A stretch of 64,000 nt of DNA from Sweltsa coloradensis (taxonomy: Eukaryota > Arthropoda > Insecta > Plecoptera > Chloroperlidae). Made by a program: the position numbers and the translations under genes. The notes beneath the pieces are model-generated. The model had not been told where the DNA came from, ran no database searches, and saw only the letters and a program-made list of their open reading frames with translations. The stretch lies in contig JAMZAV010001041.1 of the NCBI GenBank assembly GCA_024449915.1, positions 496,001 through 560,000 on the forward strand, read 5' to 3'. Positions 35,119-47,300 of the stretch are shown here, piece after piece (position 1 is the stretch's first letter; the number at the start of each line of letters is the position of its first letter).

Positions 35119-38100
35119 AGCGTGATGGGCCTACCGCCTCACAACAGTGTAGTGAATGGCGCACCCGAATGTTTGACTACTGTTTTTCGATGATCGCGAC
35201 TTTACATATATTGCCGGGAATTCTGGCTCTTGGTTAAAGGCAATTTCCTCTCCCGCTAGGTTTTAATGAACAATTAGCAAACCTGGCGGGGCGAAGATTC
35301 AGATTCATTCTGTACCCCCGAGGCGGTGAATCGCGTTGGGCACGTCCGCCATTGCCAGCCGTCTAATGATAATTACACAATTAGCTAATTGAGAAATGCT
35401 GCCTTCCAATAGTGACTAGTGAACTACGAATATCTTTTGATTATGTTTTGTTTCTTTTATTATAATTTTAAGCTGTAGTGATTTGTTCGACGCCGCTGTC
35501 TCGTATTGGGAACACACCTTAATTCCATTTAATTGTTACCAGTGCGTGGATGTCGTGTGAATTAGTAGCTGATCATACAAACGTCGGAGCTTTTTGTTAC
35601 TATAGTGAGAAGATGATTCACTCTTTACAAATCGTCTGCTCGTACTTACGGCTCGTTATTCTCTCCTCAAAATAGACAATTGTTTTTGTTTCGTTCTGTG
35701 GGTTGACGATTGTTATGAAATGTTCTGGGATTTGAACACGGGACGTTTGGTTTTAATTAATGGTTTCTAAAGTCAGCCCTTAATCGACTCTCAGACAGCG
35801 GGTGGTACGAAGTTTTGAATGTTTTTCGTAGTTGGATTTGACTCGGATGGATTCTTAGCCATAATCTATCTAAAAATTAAGGAAGCTTGGCAATTTAAAA
35901 AAATGTTTATTTCTGAAGTGACTCGTGTTGCCTGCCACTATAAGCTGTGGGGGGCGTAATCGCGATCTGCGTGTTGCGATTATAGAAGTTTCTCCCTCTA
36001 ATTATTTAGTTCACAAATATTGATTTTACGTCCGCCTCGAGGTTGACGTGCGTTTAAAACCTGACACTGGCTACGACAGTGCGCCCATGCTCAACTTTGT
36101 GCTGTTATTGTTATTATTTGCTGCTGCTTTTTATTTTTAAGTGGTTTACTTTTGTCACATGTTTTGTTCACATTTAGGAGTTTGTTCCCCTCTTTGAAAC
36201 TAAATCATATGTCTGGTTATATTCGTGACGTAGCAGTATCTTATTCGTGCTAACTTCGTTTCAACTTTTAATCCTCTAGTGCAATACCAAAGATCTACTT
36301 GTCTCTAACTCTTAATGAAGAACTTGAGCAATGCAACCTCTCTGTACATGCAATGCAACCACGTGTGAAGAGCAACGAAGCAACTGCATTTCCACTCTTT
36401 GGTTTTCAAGCTTAACAGTGTGGAGGCAAAACAAACCACGATTAAAACATGGTATAATCATAACAGGTGCAGGCTTTGCATGGTTAGTTCTGAGCGCAAG
36501 TAATGGTTTTGATATTGCGTTTTTTTCGAGGTATAAGAGAACACATTTAAACTAAAAGCACAATATGTAAAATCTTCGCTTAAAAGCATTTAAAGCAATT
36601 TATATGTAAATCGTAACGTTGTGCATACTTTGAAATGTCATACGTTTTATGTTTATATTATAGTTATATTCCGAATTATTATAGTTTAAGCAGATTAAAT
36701 GACTGGTATTTTTTTTTTCTATTGCAACTATATTTGCGATGGTACAAACGTTCCACAAAAGCACAGTTTTGTCTACTACACGCCAATTGTAACGAAATCT
36801 GCTACCCATTTCTTTGATTAACAAAGACTTTAATCGTAACATATATATCTACAATACTAATTGAGGAACACAGTTATAATCTCTAAAACGAGACACAGTA
36901 GCAACATGTTAACAATGTTGCCGTGTTTAATTTGCAGTATACCCTGTTCCAAAACAATTGGTATCGAATGCAAATTAAAAGTCAATTTCCTGAGGGGGCT
37001 AAGGTTCACGTTCCATGCGTTTAATTTTGAATTTAAAGTACAACTATATCGTTATGGACCCATGTTTCACTATAGGCTTTAAATTCTTGATTTTAAGCTT
37101 GAATTCTCTATTTATTATTAACCTAACCGCAATTAAATTGAAATACAGTTTGTGGACTATACTCATGTTTTTCATAACAAAACTAATTAATTAAAGCGAT
37201 ATTAAAGCTAGCAGAACATGTTTTTGAACACCATCATTATGTGAAGTGGAATGACGCTTCATTTATTCTACATGAAGCAAATTCACATAAACAGAGGGTA
37301 AAGGATGCTGCCTTGATGTCTATCAGCACTCCCAGCATTGATTTCCCGGCTATTTGGAAGGGGTTTGTCACCAACGTAGCATCGAAGACATAGAAGTTAC
37401 TATTGTGGTACAACTTTTGATTTGTTTAGTAGGGTATTGAAAATACCCGAAATATTGCTTTAAATTATTAGTTTTGTTATAAAGAACATGATGTCCTAAA
37501 GTATTTCAATTTTCAACTTATAAACTGTTCTAATAATCCCAGTATTAATATAACTGCAATTATTATACATTTTACACGAATGACATTTTTTTTCAATATG
37601 AATTAAATACCACTCAAGTGAATCTTTTATTGGTAATATAGTCTTCCCTTTTATATGGTTTCAATTTACATTATTCAAAATACAACGTGAGTGTGACAAA
37701 GAGTCCTTTGTGTCAAACTCAACCCCTGAAGCGGAACCTTTGATCTCTTTTATTTAACCCAACATTCGCGGCAGTTATAAAGCTATGCTCGTTCTGTCAA
37801 TCGCTATTTCGATTGTTCATGGTTCACGCTGCATTTATTTGTAAGACAACCATATTTCTTGAACATGTCTACTGAACACACTGTGTAGCCTATAACATGG
37901 TGTAGTGTCTTCATGATTAATGATGCATTGTTTTTATTGCCAGCATGTAAAAAGTTGGTCGGGTTCAGTGAGTCGATGCCGGACGTCGTTCAAAGCGTCG
38001 CGACGCCGAGTGACACCTCCAGCATTAATAACCTGGCTGGACCGAACCGAACATAAATTACCCCTGCGTGGTCACGGTCGCGCGGTAATGGTCTAGGCCT

Positions 38101-38681
38101 GCATTTATCGTCCTTTGTGACAGCTTTGTTCAGACGCATTGCCTTGATTCACATAATTTATTAGCTATAATCTATTATTTACTGTATATCATTCAATTAC
38201 GTTATCTCCAGGATAATATACCTGCACGTATCGTTCTTTTATTACAGCTAGACTTAGACAAATATCCGAGCATGGTCTAGTTTCAGTGTAATGTTCTTTT
38301 TACCTTAGTTTATTCGATCAATTCGAATGAATCAAGCTAGTCTCGCCTGAATTATATTTGAAAATGGCAACATTTACAATTTCTATTCAATTCTCACACA
38401 ATTCAGTTACTGGATGCAATGAGGACATGATAAAACACCTTTTTAACACAATTCTCCATGTCCTACTGAAACATAGTGAATAGACTAATAGTACACGTAT
38501 CCTATTTCCATTATATTTATAACATTATTATTGGAAAGTTTTGCAAGCCCGAGGCTATATAAAATCATTAAAACAATAGAATATTATATTATCGATGTTA
38601 TTTGTGTTTGCCTTAATCGAAAGTACATACGCTATATACACAAAATAGAAATAGGAATCCTGTTTTGCGTATGTTGATTTT
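35119..38681. other. Intergenic, no gene confirmed
   Basis: Mostly AT-rich. A local GC-rich island at 37960-38105 contains a 26-codon open stretch starting MPDVVQSVATP with GC-rich third positions, too short to call. Other open stretches (36331-36555, 36861-37082) show no motif. Confidence 0.4.
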
Positions 38682-39129
38682 TGGATGAGCGTAGCGAGCG
38701 TAGCGAGCGAAGCGAAGATTCCATTTCACTACACTGGAGAAAAAAATCCGGAATGTTTTTTTTTTTTTTCTTTCTTTTTTTTGTATTTTTGTGTGTCTGT
38801 GAACACGATTCCGGCTTAACCAATACTCCAATTGCGATGAAATTTTATGGAGGTCTATAAAATCTCTGAACGAAGAACTGCACGGAGGGAAAAATCGATC
38901 AAAAAATTATTTCTCATGAAAATCGCAATTGTACGATTTTTTTCGATTTTTAAAAAAATTCTTCGACTTATAACATCTACATGCTTTATCCGATTGTAAC
39001 GATTTTTTCACAGAACCTTAATTTTATGAATTAATATATTCGTGTGAAATTTGAGCGCAATCAAAAAATTATCTATTAAAAAATCGCAATTTTACGCTTT
39101 TTTCGTTTAAAAAAAATTACGCTCATCCA
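38682..39129. mobile_element. MITE-like repeat ending in TGGATGAGCG
   Basis: TGGATGAGCGTAGCGAGCG opens the element at 38682, and the inverted CGCTCATCCA closes it at 39120-39129. Inside are a GCGTAGCGAGC-type short repeat, a T-run (38754-38790) and paired phrases of AAAATCGCAATT with TTTTTTCG. The inner phrases AATCGATCAAAAAATTAT and AATCAAAAAATTATC are near-duplicates. No coding sequence. Family unknown. Confidence 0.5.
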
Positions 39130-39599
39130 TCAACGCGGCGGGACTTAAGCGTTTTCCTAGTTTTAAATATCGTGAAGCTACTAACATATGCCTCAATCAC
39201 ACGGTATTCAATCATCTGAAATAAAATAAACTTAATCCAGTTGTTCTGTGATCCCACTCTATTAGATACCCATTGGCAATCTATCTTTATATTGTACTAC
39301 AATTTCAAAGAAATATTGCAAGTCGCGAATTAAACTGGTAAATATTTTGAACAAGTGATCCGAACAATCAATCATGCACGACTCCTCCCTTTTAGGTATA
39401 GCAGCTAGACAATGTAACAAGGCGCGCTCAATTTGCGAGGTACGAGCGTTCTAAAAATAGATTACTGCTTTAATATTTCAAATTATCTCATGTTAATTAA
39501 ATACAGACGGCTGTGTAGGTTTTGCAGTTTACACGTTGTGAATAAAATAAATGTAGGTTAATTGTCTAGTCCAACATAACTACAGTGAGCGAGTGAATT

Positions 39600-39690
39600 T
39601 TAACTCGACTTCCCCCACTACTGAAAACCAGTTCTGTGTCAGAGTAGGTGGACTCTTTAGAAACGAATTTAATTAATTTTTTCTTATTTA
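39600..39690 (+). repeat. SINE-A 3' end fragment
   Basis: CCCCCACTACTGAAAACCAGTTCTGTGTC, AGAGTAGGTGGACTCTTTAGA and an AATTTAATTAATTT tail match the ends of the SINE-A copies at 19830, 51130 (minus) and 57480. Confidence 0.65.
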
Positions 39691-39934
39691 TTGATAATCC
39701 TTTTCGAAACCTGCGTGGAAGTGATTTGGGGTCGGGGAAATTTTTCAATTATTGATCATGTACCTTGTTGAGTATTTTGAAGTCGTCTCGTTTACAGAAT
39801 GTTGTGTTCCTATATTTGGAAAGGATGTTGATGTTTATTAGGTTTAAGGGCGCTTCAACCGTTGGTCATATTGTGCCTCCTGTGATAATCTAGTTGTTTA
39901 TTAGTTAGTTTGTAACTATATATTTTCCAAAGGG

Positions 39935-40460
39935 GAGGAACGTAAGGGCTGACGTGGGGAGACGCGAGGTGGACAGGCTTGTGCTGGTCAGAACCAGCCA
40001 CAAGCAAAGGGTGGGCATGGGAGTAGATGGCCGGGGGCAAGGGGCCGGGGCGGGAGCTTGGCCGGGGTCGGTCTGTGGCATGTGACGAAATCAGGCCGGG
40101 CTCTGGCAAAGGACAGAGGGAAAGGAAGGGTATGGGGAGGGCAGGGGTTGGTGGTTCCCCCACCTCATGGTCGTCTTCGTCTTTGTCTTTGTCACCGTCC
40201 GTGTTGTCATTTTCGTCGTCGTCGGGGAGGTTGTCAAAGGGAAGGGGAATGTTCCCCGACGACGACCGCCAGAGCTCGCCTCTAGATTCGGGGGAGTAAT
40301 ATACTACCTCTCTTGCTAGAGCTCCCTTCTAGCTTCGAGGAGTAATATACTTCCCTCTTACTAGCTGCTGTTTGCGAGGTGGACTTTTCTCTTGAATCGC
40401 CATGTACGATTAGCAGAGCCATGCTGTGGGCCAATTCTACCCCGGGCCCACCTTGACTTC
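39935..40460 (-). repeat. SINE-B copy, GC-rich, longer form
   Basis: Shares with 49085-49375 the phrases GTGCTGGTCAGAACCAGCCA, CGGGGAGG(T/A)(T/A)GTCAAAGGGAAGG and GTTCCCCGAC. On the minus strand it begins near GGGCCCGGGGTAGAATTGG, a tRNA-related SINE head as I know it from invertebrates. It carries extra G-rich sequence (40020-40130) that is absent from the other copy. Open stretches on both strands here are compositional. Confidence 0.65.
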
Positions 40461-41235
40461 CTTCTCATTTCTGATCAACGAGCTGCACAGTCAAAATTAA
40501 TCTTCATGGATACAAATTTTCCGAAATTAAGATGAGTTAATCTAATCTTTCCCTACATTTTTCTACTTTTAGATTATAATTGAACATTTCAGAAGTAATG
40601 AGCGGAACGTTCGTAAACGCTTCGTTCACTTTTTATTGAGCCGTAGTTTCTTAAAAGTTCAGGCCTGTGGAGATGCGCTATGGTTGCCGACTACTCGACC
40701 AGTATTCACAGGCGTATAGCCCGCATCTCCGTCATATTGAGATGCGCGGAGCAATTAATTCCATCTTCTTGTAGTCGGTTGTAAATATTGACACAGCAAT
40801 CTTGATAGACGTTCCCTTCAGACTCGAGCGCTACTTAAAAAGGGCCCATAAGGTCTGAAATATGGTAGATTGTTGGCGGAAGATAGTCGGGGATAAGGGC
40901 CGTAGAAATGCGCTGGTATTGAGCTGGAAAACGGTGGGAGACGCTTCAAAAGTCTATTCGAATACTGAAATTATGATAATGAGGTGAGTATTTCTACGTA
41001 TTACTTGCTTAGAGTCTGCAAGGCATTGTGCTGATCAGCAAGTTATAAACGTGGGTTCACGTATGCGTCTAGTAATGTAATTATGTATACCCTCAGACAG
41101 AAACAAACATACACAACAAATAATCATAACACATCCTTAGTCTGCCCACTCTGTTGCTCCTATTTGCTATTTCTAGACTCAATCTATATTCGTAGATTAT
41201 TAACAGTAATCAGCACTCACAGCGGATATCAAAAT
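40461..41235. other. Intergenic, nothing recognised
   Basis: No open stretch, repeat or RNA gene identified. Confidence 0.4.
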
Positions 41236-41470
41236 ACGAGCACGGGCACGGGAATTCCCGAAATAGGGAGCGAAACTACTTAATCGACAGATCGTTGAAG
41301 AAGAAAATTATTTAATTAAACTAGCCACATCATTATTTCAGCATTCAAAATGGTGGAGGCGCCGGGTTATAAATTTTAGGCTTTTTGGGGGGCTAGCCAC
41401 TCCCCCGTTACCCCAGGGTCATCAAAATCATTCTGTATCATCCTTTTATGGGCATTACAAACAAAACTAA
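41236..41470 (+). repeat. Diverged single relative of the 24.6-26.6 kb satellite unit
   Basis: GAGCACGGGCACGGGA, ATAGGGAGCGAAACTAC, GTGGAGGCGCCGGGTT, GGCTAGCC then CCCC..TACCCCAGG, and ATTCTGTATCATCC occur in the same order and spacing as in the satellite monomer but with much divergence. Confidence 0.7.
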
Positions 41471-42185
41471 AACGCAACGCATGTCAATCGAACGTCGTCT
41501 TCGTTTCTAATCAAGAGACTGACACACGTACAGGCGGACGGACAGAATGTGAAGCTTGTATGGGAGCTTCGATCCCTAATAATTTTTCCGACCTACCCTT
41601 GATTTACTCCACTAATCTCTAAATACGCTTTGCGTGGATAGCGGGATGCATACCTGCCAGATGTTGAGAAGTGAAGTCGGACTAATTTAGAGGGTTTTCT
41701 TACTGTTAAATAAATAACAACACGTTACTAACGGAAAGATTCCCGCACTGAGAATGTTTTGTGCACTTAAACGCAACGCACATAGGGATGTTTGCCGTAA
41801 ATAGGTATGTTAGTACCTCCAACATGGCCGCTGTAAGCATCTCCAACATGGCCGTCTCATATGAAATAACCAAGTAGCTTTGGCCCTAGTCGCAAGGTTA
41901 TAGTATAGCTTGCGCAATCCACGTAAGTATTTAGAGATCGGTGATTTACTCTCGTCTACCAATACATGGGAACCACCTATAATAATTTTTATGCTACAGT
42001 CGCCAACATACATCAAAAGGTCAGATATTCTTCTGTAATAAGACAACAAAAAACCGTACTCATATAATTTTTTGCTTGTTGGTAATTAAAGAGATTGGAT
42101 TAAGGCAAGAACAAATTACTAAACGGTTAAAAATATTTCTTCTTCAGGTACCATTACACAAACGGTGGGCATGAAGGCAGGGATG

Positions 42186-42264
42186 TGCGCTGTACCAAGG
42201 TCTACTAGATCTACGCGAGTCGACCTCCGCTAGGCGGAGATCTAGTAGACCTTGCGCTGTACCA
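42186..42264. mobile_element. 55-bp hairpin insert flanked by 12-bp direct repeats
   Basis: The direct repeat TGCGCTGTACCA lies at 42186-42197 and 42253-42264. Between them a 55-bp segment has perfect 15-bp inverted ends, AGGTCTACTAGATCT and AGATCTAGTAGACCT. This looks like a tiny foldback insertion with its target duplication. Its inner GCTAGGCGGA also occurs at the right outer edge of the large element (50451-50460, minus strand). Confidence 0.75.
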
Positions 42265-42291
42265 TGCACCATCATCATCGCCAATAGTCAA

Positions 42292-43464
42292 GCGGATAAG
42301 AGGGCAATACAAGAACAATTAGGGGTTTTGTGGTAGAGGTCTGAATTTTGGACTGTATACTCAGAACAATATTCTAAGAAAATTGCCTCGAGGTGCCATG
42401 ACAAAATTCGTCGGTTAAGGGGTGGAAGCGGTTGAAATAATGGCATTTTTAAAAAATTCGCAAAATTCAAATATCAAACTAAATTTAATCCTAATATTAC
42501 AAAATTAATACATATTGTAGATAAAAGTCCAAAATTTAATAAAAAAAATACATATTACCATATATGTATATCTAAGCAGATTTTACACCCTTTGACTTTT
42601 ATTAACAAATTTTCGCACTGTGCTGGGAGGATTGGCCTACCAGACGTGGGTTTTGTGATAGGGCCGTGAATTTTCCCTAAAATACTCAGAAGAATGTTCT
42701 CTAAAAAATGGCTCGAGGTGCCCTCAAAAAAGTTGCTTGCTTATAGGAGAAAGAGGGGGTGTACTAAAAGGGGTTGATAAAACTAAAATAAATAAATCTG
42801 TATTCAAATATAATATTTAGAATGCCAAATTAACATTTATTGTAGATAAAGATCTAAAATTTAGTTAAAAAAATTAAAATTCCAACATATATGTAAATCT
42901 GATCAGATTATGCACCCTTTGGCCACTTTTCATAAATTTACTCAATATTAACGAAAGTGTATCGTGTGACCACTTGTTTTGTCCCAAATTATTCCAATAT
43001 TACGAATTAGGACGAAAAGAACATTTTGTCATGCCTTGGGTACATTTTCATACAATGGACTTTGACCCATTTTCACACATTTACTCAAGATTAACGAAAG
43101 TGTATAGTGTGACCACTCGTTTTGTCCCAAATTATGCCAACAATACGAATTAGGACGAAAATAAGTTTTTAACACCTTGGGTGGTACATTTTCGCGCAAT
43201 GGACTTTGAACCATTTTCTAACAATAAGCGTCAAATAGCCTATTTAGAGTAACCTAACAATTTGGTTGTTTTGTAGTCGAGTGTCAACACACATATTGGA
43301 TCAAAATAGTACATTCATGATGTGTGAATCATGTACAGTGTGAATACTGGCCACTTTGTTAACGTTATAATAATATAGCCACGTTGATGGATGAGTCTGT
43401 TTTGGTCAATCGATCCTCCCGTTTATATGGTCTTCATACTGTTTTATTGTTATAAGTATGTTTT
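42292..43464 (+). repeat. Left terminal inverted repeat of the large element
   Basis: Matches the reverse complement of 49436-50455 almost throughout. It is longer than the right one mainly because a unit of about 145 bp (TTTACTCAA.ATTAACGAAAGTGTAT to CAATGGACTTTGA.CC) is present twice in tandem here (about 42920-43070 and 43075-43215) but once on the right. Open stretches inside on either strand are not genes. Confidence 0.9.
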
Positions 43465-43668
43465 GAATAAAAGATCAGTGAATTAATAATTAGTTTTATA
43501 AACTTGTCAAAATATCTTCTTTAAAAGCACAGTTATTGATGTTGTACAAATAGGTACAGTATATTTATTTTATTAGTGCACGGGTAGCCGTAGATTTGTT
43601 CCATAACACTTTCCGAATTTAATTTTTATTTAGATTTTTATTGAGTTATTTACACAAGGACTATTCAC

Positions 43669-43773
43669 AATAGCCCGGGAACGAGGCCCTGCAATGGTAA
43701 CGGGAATATTGGTTATTATTTAACATTGCCTGGTAACTGTGTTACGATAACGGGAAACTATTGCCGGGCTATT
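43669..43773. repeat. Small inverted repeat inside the large element
   Basis: AATAGCCCGG at 43669-43678 is matched by CCGGGCTATT at 43764-43773, with the related phrases GGTAACGGGAATA and GATAACGGGAAAC between. A hairpin of about 105 bp is possible. It lies between the left inverted repeat and the gene. Confidence 0.6.
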
Positions 43774-44096
43774 ATAGAGAAGCCCTAAATTTGACAAATT
43801 ATTTACGAGTATGTTGCCTTGTGCGCGTTGTACGATTTAATAAAATAAAACTTCAATGTTGTAAACATTTGTATTTGAAAATGTGATTGTAGCCTATTTA
43901 AATTTCACTTTTAAATTTTTCACCAACCGCCCAAATCTTGTCAAATCTGCGCTTCCACGGCCTTCCTGAACTCTAGTATCGACGCAAATTTTGTGAAAAA
44001 ATAACTAAAACCTATGGAAGGCAGTGGTTTTATCGTACATTTGTGTTTTGTTTCTTTGTAAGACAACAATTTGCGTTGTATAGGTTGAGTGGCTTA

Positions 44097-44297
44097 TTTC
44101 ACTATAGCAACTGGAGTGATTCATTCACGGCGCATGTTGTATAGTTTGTGGGGCCAATTTCACTATAGCAACTGGAGTGATTCATTCACGGCGCATGTTG
44201 TATAGTTTGTGGGGCCAATTTCACTATAGCAACTGGAGTGATTCATTCACGGCGCATGTTGTATAGTTTGTGGGGCCAATTTCACTATAGCAACTGG
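44097..44297 (+). repeat. 61-bp tandem repeat upstream of the transposon gene
   Basis: Three full units plus a partial one of TTTCACTATAGCAACTGG, AGTGATTCATTCACGG and CGCATGTTGTATAGTTTGTG. The units appear identical. A decayed partial unit precedes (44070-44096). It ends about 100 bp before the start codon at 44398, so it may sit in the promoter or 5' UTR. ATTCATTCACGGC could be a bound site, but that is only inferred from position. Confidence 0.88.
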
Positions 44298-44397
44298 CAC
44301 AACTTAGTAAATGATCTGATTCATTTCCAATCACTTGTCCGCATGTGGCGGTTATATCCAGCAGGGGCCTTAACCCTATAACAGACTCTATGACACT

Positions 44398-47300
44398 ATG
44401 ACGTACGTTCCGGGAATCATTGATTGGGATACGTGCGTTTTCTGCCAGTCACACACGAATGAGTCATTACAGTGTCCGATTAACAATACGATTTCAACAA
44501 GGGCCGAGTATGGATACAAAAAATTGGCTGATGTTATTGATAGTTTTCATGATCTATGTACTGAGGAATTCCCTATTACGTTAAATGTGAAAACATTGGA
44601 CGATGGAAGTGGAACTGAAAACACTCTCAGTAAAAATGTAGCTAAGTGGCATAAATCATGTCGTTTGAAGCTTTATAAGAAAACTTTAAAACGATCTCAG
44701 GATCGTATCGCAGAGAGTCCGCTTGATGAGACTACCCAGGAAGGTCCGTCAGATACCAAAAGACTATTAACGCAGCCAGAAGTGAAATCAGAATGCTGTA
44801 TATCTCAATGCTTCTTTTTATGTGGATCCTCGGACGATTCGGATATTCTGCACAAGGCTTCAACATTAGAAATTGATCAGAAGGTTCGTTCATGCGCAAT
44901 CGATCTGAATGATCAACGGATACTTGCTGCATTGAGCCAAGGAGACATGGTTAGTTTAAATGCAACGTATCATTTAAAGTGTCTTGCTCAGTTTTACCAT
45001 CGCCGGAGAGCCATTCAAAGAGATTTGAAAGACGAAGAGCGGCTTATAAAAGTGCACGAAAGCTTTGCATTAGCAAAGCTTCTGGGTGACATACAAGAAA
45101 TGCGTGCATGTAGTACTTCATCTCCAATACTTAAACTTTGTGAAATTGGTAAAATGTACGCAGGGAATCTAAACCAATTTGGTCATGAATCAAAATTAAG
45201 AAATACCGATCTTAAGAACAAAATACTTGCTCACTTTCCGTCAATGGGCGCCTTTAAGTCAGGAAGGGATGTTTTTCTGGCATTCAAGGACGACGTAGGT
45301 GAAGTTCTATCACAAGCTTACGGGATTGACTACGATCAAGAAGCATTATGCATAACAAAAGCAGCTTCTTACATTCGCAGAGATATACTCGACAAGAAAA
45401 TTGAATTTACTGGTAAATTTGATAAAGGGGCCCAAACTATTTCAGTTCCAGATTCATTGAACTTTCTTCTCTCATTCATACACAAAGGGTTATTAAATCA
45501 ACACAAACCTTCAGAAGCTGATTCGAATGAACCAATTCCGAAGTCAGTTAGCTCTATTGGACAACTTATTGTGTATAATTGCAATGTAGGGAAGAGACAT
45601 CAGAAGACGCGAGAACCTCCTCTACCTGTATACATTGGATTGTCAATTCACTCCCTAACACGGAAGAGAGGAATAATTGATGAATTGTTTCACCTTGGAC
45701 TATCGATATCATATGACCGGGTACTGGACATATCAACAAGACTTGGTATAAGCATATGCAATAGGTTCAATGAAGATCAAGCTGTATGCCCCCCTAATCT
45801 GTTAAAAGGTGTTTTTGTTACGGGGTCTGCAGATAACGCTGACCACAATCCATCTTCAACGACATGTAAGGAATCGTTTCATGGTACCGTCATTCAGATG
45901 AATTCTCACCCAACGGTACACAACATAGGCAACACAAGACCTGCTATCAACTTGTATATGGGTGAAGTTAAATCAAAAGCTTTACCTAAACTACCAGAGT
46001 TCTACACAGAAATCACACCAATGATGAAACTAAAAGATAACGTATCAGCCCCTCCTATACACTTTGTTATTCCTGAAAGAGACAGCACCCGTTTACTCCA
46101 GAGTGAAAATGAGTGGATGAACCATGTGAAAGTGGTGGTTGAGGAAGAAATTCCCATTACCAATTCAAACACGAATGTGTCCTGGTCAGCATTTAATGCC
46201 AGTAAAATACAGAGTTCTAATGATGTTCAAACAATAAGTGGAATGCTTCCATTGTTTGAAGAGCCGGCTCATAGCGTTTCAATGATACGCCATGCAATGG
46301 ACATAGTAAAAAATGCTACAAACGTACTTAACCCAGGACAAACTGCAGTCATTACTCTCGACCAACCACTCTTTGCAATAGCCAAGAAAATTCAATGGAA
46401 CAATCCCAACGACTACTCTGAGCCCAGTTACGTTATTATGTTTGGAGGACTTCACATAGAGATGGCGATCTTAAAGATACTTGGTTGTTGGCTAGAAGGA
46501 AGTGGGTGGGTCGAGACTTTAACACGGGCGAATGTCGCACATCAAGGTACAGCGCAGTCTTTCATTAAAGTGTCACATGTAAAGAAAACAAGAAGAGCTC
46601 ACCAGGTAACAGCTGCTGCGTTAAACATATTACAGCATCGGGCATTCCTTGAAGCAGACGCTTTGGAAGAAAATGCTAGTTTTGAATCCTGGTGTTCTAA
46701 GCAGGAAGAACAAGAACCACAGTTTCAGTATTGGTCCTTAGTTCTACGTCTTCAGGTTATACTCCTCGGATTTATTCGCTCCATACGCAACGGCGATTTT
46801 TGTCTGTATAAGCAAATGCTCAATGCAATTATCCCTTGGTGTTTTGCAATGAATCGAACCAACTACTCTAGGTGGTTGACTGTTCATCTTAGGGATATGC
46901 TTGCCCTCGAAAATACCTGCCCGGACGTTTATGAGGAATTTGCAAAGGGTAATTTCGTTGTGAGAAAATTTAATAATCGTTTCTCAGCAATGGCTATAGA
47001 CCAAGCTCTTGAACAAACCAATGCCATAATTAAAGGAGACGGAGGTGCTATTGGGATTCTTCAAAATCCAGAAGCGATTCAAAGGTGGATGATTGTAGGA
47101 CCTGAGGTAGCACGCATAGTTTCAGAGTTTACAGACAATTGTACAGATGATGATCGTCATCACGAACAAACTGGAAGCTTCCAACGTAATTTTCTATCAG
47201 ACGTTATTCAAATGGTAACAGTTTTCGAAAAAGAAGGAAATCCCTTCAAAGAGTCTAGTGGGGACCTTATCCGTATCCATAATAAAGAAATAATGTCAGA

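Noticed and set aside
34795..35237. Open stretches of 92-137 codons in three frames
   Set aside because: They are produced by the stop-free 44-bp minisatellite; the repeat length is not a multiple of three and no domain or splice context is present.
37982..38060. Short GC-rich open stretch starting MPDVVQSVATP
   Set aside because: Only 26 codons, no splice context checked as convincing and no homologue recognised.
40027..40299. Gly/Arg/Ser-rich protein of 90 codons
   Set aside because: It falls in a GC-rich SINE-B copy that is open on both strands by composition.
43029..43214. Matching short proteins in the inverted repeats (also 49685-49882)
   Set aside because: The match comes from inverted-repeat identity; no domain, and the reading is altered freely by the duplication difference.
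43380..43400. GTTGATGGATGAG shared with the right edge of the repeat at 39129
   Set aside because: A 13-bp match between the large element and an unrelated repeat is weak and may be chance.
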